Source: Desulfuromonadaceae bacterium (GTDB lineage: Bacteria > Desulfobacterota > Desulfuromonadia > Desulfuromonadales > SZUA-540). Taken from it: 10,208 bases of DNA. Below are positions 1 to 5,576 of this stretch, in pieces. The DNA is taken from the NCBI GenBank assembly GCA_003250235.1, contig QKGY01000023.1, positions 1 to 10,208 on the forward strand. Direction: 5' to 3'. The translations under genes were made by a program, and so were the position numbers. Within the stretch, counting starts at the first letter, position 1. Every line of letters starts with the position of its first letter. The notes below the pieces were generated by a model. It was not told the origin of the DNA and made no database searches. It saw only the letters and a program-made list of their open reading frames with translations.

Positions 1-1424
1 ATATCAATGCGTGCCGCCCAGAGATTGAGACCCAGGCCGGCGGTATAGACGACGCCGATATCGTCTTTGGACAGGTTCTTGTACACCCCGGCGCGCAGCG
101 CCAGGACACGGAAGGCATCCCACTCAAGCCCTGCGGCGATATTCTGCGTTTTGTAGTCGGTCAGGGTGGTCTGGTTTTCCGTCAGGTCCATGTCGACTTC
201 CAGGGTCAGGGTTTCGAAAGGAATGAAGGCAATGCCCGCGCTGACCTGTGGATCGATGGTGACGTCGGCAAACTTGGTCTGAACGCCCGTTACCGGGTGA
301 ATCACGGTCGGGCCGTCGAATTTCGGGGAATTCAGGTTGCGGCCGACAAGGCCGAAGTTAAAGTAACGGTAACGCCCCATGATGCCCAGATCCACGCCGA
401 AGGCGCTGGACTCTTCGTAATTCTCATCGGACTCGGCCAGAATGTCGCCGGAATCCTGATCGAATACCAGAACCTGGGTCCCATAGACCCGCCCTTTCAT
501 GAACTTGATGTTGCCGCCAATCGACCAGTGTTCGCCGAAGGCATAACCGTAGGTGACCGGTACTTCCAGAACGCCGAACCCCTCGAGACGGACGGTGGTG
601 GTGTTGTTCGCAAGGTCCCCTGTCGCCGCAGAGGTCGTCGTGACGGTTTCCAGGGAATCGACGACGCTCTGGGCCAGAGCGGGATCGATATTCTCCTGGC
701 GGATGACGTAGTCAAGTTTCTGAATGGCGGTGGCATCCAGGCCTGCGGCTGTCAGTTGGGCGATCTGATCGGCTGTGAAGAAATCCGTCTGGCCGTCGTT
801 GCCGGTGATGGTCACGTTGTTGATATCCGTGGCCAGGGTAGCTCCATTGAGGCTCAGACCGAGGTTGGTCTGGTCGATGTCCAGCACCTGGCCGGATGCC
901 TGGGCATAGGCGCGGGCGCCGACGCCGAAATGACCGACGCGGATACCGAGGCCGCCGTTGACGTCGGCGGTGATGGCATTGCCGGGCTCATCGAGCCCGG
1001 AGAGGCTGCTGACAAGGTTGATCAGATTGACCAGGTCCGATTCGCTCTGAATACCGGTGGTGCTGAGTTGCTGGTAGTCGATGTCGGCCAGGGTGTCGAG
1101 GTAGCTGCCGAATTGGTTGTGCAGGCGGTAACCGGCAGCGGCACCGATGTCCATCCCCCAGTCCTTGCGTCCGATATTGTTGTTGTCACAGACGATACGT
1201 CCTCCATCGGCAGAGCGGCAACCGAAGAATCCGAAGGCGGCGGGGTTGTAATACTGGGCGGTGGTGTCGTTGACGGACGCGACATTGGCTCCCGCCATCC
1301 CCATGGCGCGGGGACCGACAAAAAAACTGTCCATGGCCATGGCGCTGCCGGCCAGCAGGGTGATGGCAAGAACCGTTGCCACCGTGAGAATCGAGACGTG
1401 CTTATCCGTTTTGCCCTGATGCAT
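1..1424 (-). CDS. Outer-membrane beta-barrel protein, TraF_2-like (C-terminus cut off)
   Basis: The reading frame stays open from the ATG at 1424 to the window edge, giving 474 residues; the stop lies outside. The start is set by AAGGAG at 1431-1436, six bases upstream. Residues 1-30 form a signal peptide: a basic N-region, a hydrophobic stretch, and a likely cut after Ala-Met-Ala. The mature N-terminus reads GPRAMGMAGANVAS then YYNPAAFG, the 'early glycine, NPA' signature shared by FadL/OmpP1-like and TraF_2 (PF13729-like) barrels. The rest alternates short amphipathic strands with Gly/Asn/Asp turns, and the last visible strands (VYTAGLGLNLWAARID) suggest only a few tens of residues are missing. 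Two cysteines about 11 residues apart near residues 70-81 could form a disulfide in an exposed loop. The family name refers to a conjugation protein, but no conjugation genes are present, so the role (porin or uptake of a hydrophobic substrate) is unknown. Transcription is probably independent of pncB, from a sigma-54-like promoter. Confidence 0.85.
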   Translation of the reverse strand, partial: MHQGKTDKHVSILTVATVLAITLLAGSAMAMDSFFVGPRAMGMAGANVASVNDTTAQYYNPAAFGFFGCRSADGGRIVCDNNNIGRKDWGMDIGAAAGYRLHNQFGSYLDTLADIDYQQLSTTGIQSESDLVNLINLVSSLSGLDEPGNAITADVNGGLGIRVGHFGVGARAYAQASGQVLDIDQTNLGLSLNGATLATDINNVTITGNDGQTDFFTADQIAQLTAAGLDATAIQKLDYVIRQENIDPALAQSVVDSLETVTTTSAATGDLANNTTTVRLEGFGVLEVPVTYGYAFGEHWSIGGNIKFMKGRVYGTQVLVFDQDSGDILAESDENYEESSAFGVDLGIMGRYRYFNFGLVGRNLNSPKFDGPTVIHPVTGVQTKFADVTIDPQVSAGIAFIPFETLTLEVDMDLTENQTTLTDYKTQNIAAGLEWDAFRVLALRAGVYKNLSKDDIGVVYTAGLGLNLWAARID

Positions 1425-1488
1425 TGCAAACTCCTTGATGTGAAATGTCTTGATGCCTGTTCGTTGCGAGGCCGTTGATGAGCGGGTT

Positions 1489-1504
1489 TGCAGGAACAGT
1501 GCCA
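1489..1504 (-). promoter_or_regulatory. Candidate sigma-54 (RpoN) -24/-12 promoter for the outer-membrane protein gene
   Basis: On the minus strand the sequence reads TGGCAC, five bases, then CTGCA. This matches the RpoN consensus TGGCAC-N5-TTGCA at 10 of 11 positions, with the invariant GG and GC in the required spacing. The implied transcription start is near 1478, leaving a leader of about 54 bases before the ATG at 1424 with its AAGGAG. No comparably good sigma-70 promoter was found for this gene. Inference from sequence only. Confidence 0.6.
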
Positions 1505-1583
1505 CATCCGGAGCTTATTTGTTGACAAGAATACGGGTATTTACGCGTTGAGACAGAGGTGTTGCCTGGAAAAACGTCATTTT

Positions 1584-1620
1584 TTGACACCGGACGGCGT
1601 CCTTTGTCAAGGAATTGACC
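1584..1620. promoter_or_regulatory. Inverted-repeat cluster, possible activator binding site
   Basis: TTGACA (1584-1589) faces TGTCAA (1605-1610) across 15 bases. Inside lies a second inverted repeat, GGAC (1592-1595) and GTCC (1599-1602). GTCAA (1606-1610) also pairs with TTGAC (1615-1619) across four bases. A further TTGACA stands at 1522-1527. The main palindrome is centred about 119 bases upstream of the predicted sigma-54 start, the usual distance for an enhancer-binding-protein site. It does not look like an intrinsic terminator of pncB, because the minus-strand transcript would have A residues, not U residues, after the stem. The binding protein is unknown. Confidence 0.35.
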
Positions 1621-1639
1621 CTGAATGTCTATCCGTCGC

Positions 1640-3058
1640 TTAGTGACTGTAGGGCTCCATGAGACTTTCGCGAAGCGCAAGCAGGTGCTTGCTAATGGAG
1701 ACTTTATAGCGATGCGGGTTGATGAGTCTCAGGGAGCCCTCCGGAAGACAGCGCAGCTGGCTGGCACAGTGCTCCGATATCGCTTGTAGAGACGGATGCC
1801 GGGATACGATCCGTCCTTCCGACATGACGGTCTGCCGAATGGTGTCAAACCGGCAGTTTGCAGGAATGATCTTGTGCCTGGCCGGATTGGTCGGGTCGAA
1901 AACCTGGTCGCCTTCATGCAAGGTTTCTCCTTCGCAGCTCAGCACGTCCATCACGAAGGTTCCTCGGTTGTCGACAACCCTCCAGAGATGCTTGCGGTCA
2001 GGCAGGGTCGCTTTGGCGATATCGCTGGTGACCTTCAGTTTTGGCTGGTCGCCCAGCCGCACCAGTTTGTAAACGCCTCCCAGAGCGCCGCCGCCGTCTC
2101 CGGCGCAGGTGGCCAGCTTGGTCCCGACTCCGTAGATATCGATCTCTCCCCCTTCCTCACGGATGGAATGGATGACATATTCATCCAGCTCATTGGAAGC
2201 GACGATCTTCAGTTCGGGAAATCCGGCCTCGTCGAATAGGCGCCGGGCTTCTTTGCTCAAGTAGGCGAGGTCGCCGGAATCGAGACGCACGCCGATCATC
2301 TGATACCCTTTCGCACGCAGTTCTCGGGCCACAGTGAGGGCATTGGGCAGGCCGCTGGCAAGAGTGTCGTAAGTGTCGACGAGAAGGATGCAGCTGTCCG
2401 GGAAACAATCGGCATAGGCTCTGAAGGCGGTCAGCTCATCGGGAAAAGCCATGATCCAGCTGTGGGCGTGGGTGCCCTTCACCGGGATGTCGAACATCTT
2501 GCCGGCCAGCACGTTGCTGGTGCTGCGGACGCCGCCGATATAGGCAGCCCGGGCTACGCTCAGCCCGCCGTCAGGCCCCTGGGCCCGACGCAGCCCGAAT
2601 TCCAGAACCACGCCGTCTCCCGCCGCCACGCTGACCCGGGCCGCTTTGGTCGCCACCAGGGTTTGAAAGTTGATGAGGTTGAGCAGGGCGGTTTCGACAA
2701 ACTGGGCTTCGGCGAGGCTTGCCTGCACGGTGAGCAACGGTTCGTTGGGAAAGACGATCGTCCCTTCCGGCGGGGCGATGACCGTGCCCCTGAAACGAAA
2801 GGTTTTCAGATAATCGAGAAAGGCGGGTTTGAAGATGTCGAGGCCGCGCAGATACGCCAGATCCTCGTCGGTGAACCGCAGCTCGGCGAGATAGTCGAGG
2901 GCGGGCGCCAGTCCGGCAAACACGGCAAAGCTCCCTTTGAAGGGGGCCTCACGGAAAAAAACGTCGAAGGTCGCTTCGGTCTCATGCATCCCCTCGTCAA
3001 AGTACCCGGCGAGCATGGTGAGTTGGTAAAGATCGGTAAGCAGGGCTGAGCTGGCCAT
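1640..3058 (-). CDS. pncB: Nicotinate phosphoribosyltransferase
   Basis: Converts nicotinate, PRPP and ATP into nicotinate mononucleotide, the entry step of the Preiss-Handler NAD salvage route; cytoplasmic. The 472-residue length fits the long bacterial/eukaryotic NAPRTase form. The N-terminus has the family signature LLTDLYQLTMLAGYF (residues 6-20). GTHAHSW (195-201) contains the histidine (H199) at the position that is phosphorylated in the family, as I recall it. RLDSGDL (258-264) and YGVGT (309-313) lie in the phosphoribosyl-binding barrel, and the C-terminal domain with several cysteines follows. ATG at 3058 is chosen because GGAGG (3064-3068) lies five bases upstream; an in-frame GTG at 3094 would overlap the sir2 stop but lacks such a site. 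It follows sir2 by 32 bases and is the last gene of the putative rhomboid-ybaK-sir2-pncB operon. Confidence 0.95.
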   Translation of the reverse strand: MASSALLTDLYQLTMLAGYFDEGMHETEATFDVFFREAPFKGSFAVFAGLAPALDYLAELRFTDEDLAYLRGLDIFKPAFLDYLKTFRFRGTVIAPPEGTIVFPNEPLLTVQASLAEAQFVETALLNLINFQTLVATKAARVSVAAGDGVVLEFGLRRAQGPDGGLSVARAAYIGGVRSTSNVLAGKMFDIPVKGTHAHSWIMAFPDELTAFRAYADCFPDSCILLVDTYDTLASGLPNALTVARELRAKGYQMIGVRLDSGDLAYLSKEARRLFDEAGFPELKIVASNELDEYVIHSIREEGGEIDIYGVGTKLATCAGDGGGALGGVYKLVRLGDQPKLKVTSDIAKATLPDRKHLWRVVDNRGTFVMDVLSCEGETLHEGDQVFDPTNPARHKIIPANCRFDTIRQTVMSEGRIVSRHPSLQAISEHCASQLRCLPEGSLRLINPHRYKVSISKHLLALRESLMEPYSH

Positions 3059-3063
3059 GAAAT

Positions 3064-3068
3064 CCTCC
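3064..3068 (-). promoter_or_regulatory. Ribosome binding site deciding the pncB start
   Basis: Perfect GGAGG on the minus strand, five bases before the ATG at 3058. It favours this start over the in-frame GTG at 3094. Confidence 0.8.
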
Positions 3069-3074
3069 GTTAAA

Positions 3075-3088
3075 GGGGTATGCACCCC
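3075..3088 (-). other. Small hairpin between sir2 and pncB
   Basis: The minus-strand transcript can fold GGGGT-GCAT-ACCCC (5-bp stem, 4-base loop) in the 32-base gap after the sir2 stop, followed by UUU. It is too short for a confident terminator; it could act in weak attenuation or mRNA processing. Confidence 0.35.
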
Positions 3089-3090
3089 GG

Positions 3091-3933
3091 TCACTTTGTG
3101 CTTTGCCCGTCGAGGGCGGCAGCGATGCCCCTGAGTCCTTCCAGGGCGCCGACAGGAATGGGAATGTGCGGAGAGCCGATATGCGATTCGCGTGGGTTGA
3201 TGCGGATGACCCGAACCCCTTTGGCTCTGCCGAGCCGTTCGCTGAGATGGCGGATCGTGGGAATGACCGATCCGGCACCGAGCTCAATGACGACGGTCTC
3301 TCCCTCCTGAACCCGGGAAAGGAACGCGTCAAAACGTTCTTCCTGTTCATGGGTGCGCTGGCTGATCCAGGAGTAGTCTCCGAACATGAGGATGTTGGGG
3401 CGGGCGACGGCGCCACAGGCGGGGCAGCGGGGGAGATGTTCAGCCCGCATGGTGGTCAGGTCGACGGAAAGGGTCTCCCTGTTGGGCCAGATCGCCATCG
3501 AGCAGGGTGTGAGACATTGAAGGTGGTGAATGGAGCCGTGTACCTCGACGATCTGGCCTTCCGAAAAACCGGCCTTCTGAAATTGGCCGTCCACGTTGGA
3601 GGTGACGACAAAGGTTTCGAGAGAAAAGCGCTTCTCCCAGGCGCGCAGCAGGTGAAACCCTTCGTGGGGGACCGTCTGGCGGTAGAGGTTGGTACGATGG
3701 CCGTAAAAGCCCCAGCCGAATTCGGGGTCGCGTTCGAAATGATCCGGGTTGGCCGCGCCGATGAAATTGATCCCCAACCGTTCGTACATGGGGTAGGCGT
3801 TCCAGAAACCGTGATCGCCCCGGAAATCGGGCAGGCCCGAATCGACCCCCATCCCGGCCCCGGCGGTGACAATCAGGGTGTTGGCCTGGCTCAGCGTCTG
3901 AGCCGCTTCTTGGTAACGCGTGGAAAGGTCCAT
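3091..3933 (-). CDS. SIR2-family NAD-dependent protein deacylase
   Basis: A 280-residue cytoplasmic sirtuin. Sirtuins remove acyl groups from lysine using NAD, releasing nicotinamide and O-acyl-ADP-ribose. Visible motifs in order: NAD-binding GAGMGVDSGLPDFRG (25-39); TSNVDGQ (111-117), the TQNID equivalent; the catalytic histidine in VHGS (H132); a zinc knuckle made by C140, C144, C170 and C173; and the later nucleotide-binding parts ELGAGS (217-222) and RINPRES (244-250). The usual Ser after GAG-x is Gly29, so this belongs to a divergent bacterial branch whose substrate I cannot name; ADP-ribosylation is also possible. The start at ATG 3933 has AAGGGAG eight bases upstream; an in-frame TTG at 3963 would add ten residues and is less likely. 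It sits between ybaK (47 bases) and pncB (32 bases), and the pncB pairing points to NAD homeostasis. Confidence 0.92.
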   Translation of the reverse strand: MDLSTRYQEAAQTLSQANTLIVTAGAGMGVDSGLPDFRGDHGFWNAYPMYERLGINFIGAANPDHFERDPEFGWGFYGHRTNLYRQTVPHEGFHLLRAWEKRFSLETFVVTSNVDGQFQKAGFSEGQIVEVHGSIHHLQCLTPCSMAIWPNRETLSVDLTTMRAEHLPRCPACGAVARPNILMFGDYSWISQRTHEQEERFDAFLSRVQEGETVVIELGAGSVIPTIRHLSERLGRAKGVRVIRINPRESHIGSPHIPIPVGALEGLRGIAAALDGQSTK

Positions 3934-3941
3934 AGGGGGAT

Positions 3942-3958
3942 CTCCCTTCCCGGAAGGG
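3942..3958 (-). promoter_or_regulatory. sir2 ribosome binding site inside a palindrome
   Basis: The Shine-Dalgarno AAGGGAG (3942-3948) overlaps a near-perfect palindrome, CCCTTCC and GGAAGGG around one central base (3944-3958). In RNA this can form a 5-bp stem with a 5-base loop, pairing part of the Shine-Dalgarno sequence. Whether it controls translation is unknown. Confidence 0.45.
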
Positions 3959-3980
3959 TTCAAACTGCGCCCGGCTGTCG

Positions 3981-4466
3981 TCAGCGGATCCCTACGGTAA
4001 CCGGTTGGGCCTGCAGCAGGTCCGGCAGAAACCGAGGTTCCAACTCGACCAGAAAGCCTCGTTTGCCTCCGTTGATGTAAATCCTGTCAAGCTCCAGAAT
4101 GGTTTTCTCGACATAAACCGGCATGGTTCTGCGTGTTCCGAACGGGGAGGTCCCACCGACCAGATACCCGCTGTGCCGGTTGGCCGTATCGGGAATACAG
4201 GGGGTGACGGCCTTGACACCGAGATGTCGGGCCAGTTCCTTGGTCGAAACCTGCATGTCGCCATGCATGAGAACAACCAGCGGGGCCCCGGTGTCGTCCT
4301 CCATGATCAGCGTCTTGATCACCTGGTGTTCCGAGACTCCCAGCTCTCGGGCCGAGACGGCTGTGCCTCCCTTTTCCTCGTAGGCATACAGATGGCCCGT
4401 GAAGGGGACCTTGTGCTGGCGCAAAACGCGGATTGCGGCGGTAACGGGTAGTTTTTCCTTGGCCAT
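3981..4466 (-). CDS. ybaK: YbaK/EbsC-type aminoacyl-tRNA deacylase (Cys-tRNA(Pro) deacylase)
   Basis: A 161-residue protein matching the full length of the YbaK family, which hydrolyses mischarged Cys-tRNA(Pro) in trans and so keeps prolyl codons accurate. The protein has the family layout: an N-terminal helix region (TAAIRVLRQHKVPF), YAYEEKGGTAVSARELGV, then VIKTLIM with lysine 51 where the conserved catalytic lysine lies. Next come VVLMHGDMQVSTKELARHLGVK and the glycine-rich GYLVGGTSPFG (about 100-110), and it ends with ELDRIYINGGKRGFLVEL. The ATG at 4466 has GGAG (4472-4475) five bases upstream. It lies 13 bases after the rhomboid stop and 47 bases before sir2, so it is probably in the same operon. 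Substrate specificity within the wider YbaK/ProX superfamily cannot be settled by reading alone. Confidence 0.92.
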   Translation of the reverse strand: MAKEKLPVTAAIRVLRQHKVPFTGHLYAYEEKGGTAVSARELGVSEHQVIKTLIMEDDTGAPLVVLMHGDMQVSTKELARHLGVKAVTPCIPDTANRHSGYLVGGTSPFGTRRTMPVYVEKTILELDRIYINGGKRGFLVELEPRFLPDLLQAQPVTVGIR

Positions 4467-4479
4467 GAGCGCTCCGAAG

Positions 4480-5286
4480 TCAGGATGTCAGGACAGAACG
4501 CGCCAGCATGACCAGGCTGACCAGAATGGCGCCGGCGCAGGCCAGGGCCAGGGTGTTGAACAGCGGTGCGAGTTTTTTGCGGGCTCGGACCCCGAAGGGA
4601 AGAACCAGACCGATGAGCGCTCCCCCGGCGGCACCTCCGAGGTGGCCGGCGTTGTCGGCACCAACCAGCAAGCCGAAAACAAAGGCGAAGACCGCCCAGC
4701 GGAACATGAAATTGCGGATATACTCGCTCTGGGAGCCCCCCATCCGATGATAGTAGACCACGGCAAACCCGATCAGCCCGAACAGCGATCCCGATGCGCC
4801 AACAACGGGGACGAAGGGATGCCAGAGGTAGCCGGCAAAGGTCGCCGTCAGGGCCGTCAGGGTGTAAAGAATCAAATAGCGCCCCATGCCGATTTCCGCT
4901 TCGATCAGGGTGCCCACCTGAAAGAGGACCACCATGTTGAAGCCGATGTGAATCAGGCCACCGTGGGTAAAGGCATAGGTCAGGCAGCGCCACCATTCCT
5001 GCTGATTGAGGACCAGGGGCCAGAACTGGCCCCCCCACTGGACCAGCAGCTGGGTCGGGGGAGAGAGGATCGCCCGCATTCCCAGCCCCATCGAGATCCC
5101 CTGCAGAGCCATCAGGGTGAACAGAACGACGTTGGCGCCGATGAGGATACGGGTCAGCGAAAAGGCCTCGGTCGGATGAACCTGACCTTGGGACATTCCC
5201 TTGAGCTGTCGCTCCCAGCGCATGATGCGCCACTGCCAGCGGGTTCCGTTCATGCCAAGGCGGTCGAAAAAAGTCTTCCAGTCCAC
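4480..5286 (-). CDS. Rhomboid-family intramembrane serine protease
   Basis: A 268-residue inner-membrane protease that cleaves transmembrane segments of substrate proteins. A basic, Trp-rich cytoplasmic N-terminus (residues 1-42) precedes about six or seven hydrophobic segments. The catalytic dyad is visible: GASGSLFG with Ser165 and AGHLGGAAGG with His215. His113 and Asn117 (HIGFN) match the HxxxN of the oxyanion region in E. coli GlpG. The start was placed at GTG 5286, because AGGAG (5294-5298) sits seven bases upstream and the protein then begins with a compact DWKTFFDRLGM sequence. A second in-frame GTG at 5340, also preceded by GGAGG, would add 18 residues, so the start is uncertain. It is the first gene of the presumed minus-strand operon; the substrate is unknown. 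Confidence 0.92.
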   Translation of the reverse strand: MDWKTFFDRLGMNGTRWQWRIMRWERQLKGMSQGQVHPTEAFSLTRILIGANVVLFTLMALQGISMGLGMRAILSPPTQLLVQWGGQFWPLVLNQQEWWRCLTYAFTHGGLIHIGFNMVVLFQVGTLIEAEIGMGRYLILYTLTALTATFAGYLWHPFVPVVGASGSLFGLIGFAVVYYHRMGGSQSEYIRNFMFRWAVFAFVFGLLVGADNAGHLGGAAGGALIGLVLPFGVRARKKLAPLFNTLALACAGAILVSLVMLARSVLTS

Positions 5287-5293
5287 AATGAGG

Positions 5294-5298
5294 CTCCT
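5294..5298 (-). promoter_or_regulatory. Ribosome binding site supporting the rhomboid GTG start
   Basis: AGGAG on the minus strand, seven bases before GTG 5286. It competes with a GGAGG (5350-5354) eight bases before the in-frame GTG at 5340. Confidence 0.55.
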
Positions 5299-5319
5299 GT
5301 TCGATGAGGTTAGGCAGTA

Positions 5320-5348
5320 ACTATCGCAGAAATTTTCCACGGGAGCAA
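5320..5348 (-). promoter_or_regulatory. Weak sigma-70 promoter candidate for the rhomboid operon
   Basis: Minus-strand TTGCTC (5343-5348), 17 bases, then GATAGT (5320-5325). Spacing is ideal but the boxes match only 3/6 and 4/6. If real, the transcript would start near 5313, which would exclude the GTG at 5340 and support the GTG at 5286. Confidence 0.3.
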
Positions 5349-5478
5349 CCTCCCTGGAATTATTTTCAGCAGTGGTGCACGAGACGGTGGCGCATCTTTG
5401 TCGGAGCCTGCAGAAAGGGGTCTGTCTGCGGTTGATACGGCAAGATTCGTCCAGATCCGATCGGGAGGGATATTTTTA

Positions 5479-5507
5479 TGGCCCTCTGCGAGCTTGCTTC
5501 CTATAAT
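5479..5507 (+). promoter_or_regulatory. Promoter candidate for the acyl-ACP thioesterase
   Basis: A perfect TATAAT (5502-5507) is preceded, 17 bases upstream, by a poor -35 (TGGCCC at 5479-5484, 3/6). Transcription would begin near 5514, about 63 bases before ATG 5577. Use of this promoter would rule out the earlier ATG at 5478. Confidence 0.4.
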
Positions 5508-5558
5508 GGCGAGCACCGGGAGGATTTTCCGTCGCCAGGGCCGGGCAGGCCCTCGAAA

Positions 5559-5565
5559 AAGGAGG
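5559..5565 (+). promoter_or_regulatory. Ribosome binding site for the thioesterase (long spacing)
   Basis: AAGGAGG, 11 bases before ATG 5577. The competing site is GGGAGGG at 5463-5469, eight bases before ATG 5478. Confidence 0.5.
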
Positions 5566-5576
5566 ATGAAACGCCG

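Larger units (their letters stand above)
5287..5576. other. 290-base divergent intergenic region
   Basis: It separates the minus-strand rhomboid operon from the plus-strand thioesterase. It holds a GGGAG-CAAC-CTCCC inverted repeat (5341-5354), the promoter candidates listed separately, and a possible in-frame 33-codon extension of the thioesterase from ATG 5478. I see no RNA gene or convincing small gene. Confidence 0.6.

Noticed and set aside
1..1424. Conjugative or plasmid element suggested by the TraF_2-like family
   Set aside because: The family name is historical; no other transfer, relaxase or secretion genes lie nearby, and neighbours are housekeeping genes.
297..1478. Long plus-strand open frame opposite the outer-membrane protein gene
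   Set aside because: The minus strand has a signal peptide, ribosome site and barrel pattern; the plus frame has no recognisable domain and is a by-product of high GC content.
1584..1610. Intrinsic terminator after pncB
   Set aside because: A hairpin is present, but in the minus-strand transcript it is followed by a run of A, not U, and the stem has two internal mismatches.
3091..3933. SIR2 as part of an anti-phage defence system
   Set aside because: Defence SIR2 proteins are usually NADases fused to or paired with sensor genes. This one is a single-domain zinc sirtuin next to pncB, with no defence partner.
3103..4080. 325-codon plus-strand open frame opposite sir2
   Set aside because: The sirtuin motifs on the minus strand are unambiguous, and the plus frame runs across the sir2/ybaK junction, as expected of an antisense shadow.
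4319..5307. Overlapping frames on both strands across the rhomboid gene
   Set aside because: Only the rhomboid frame has membrane segments and the GASG/AGH catalytic motifs.
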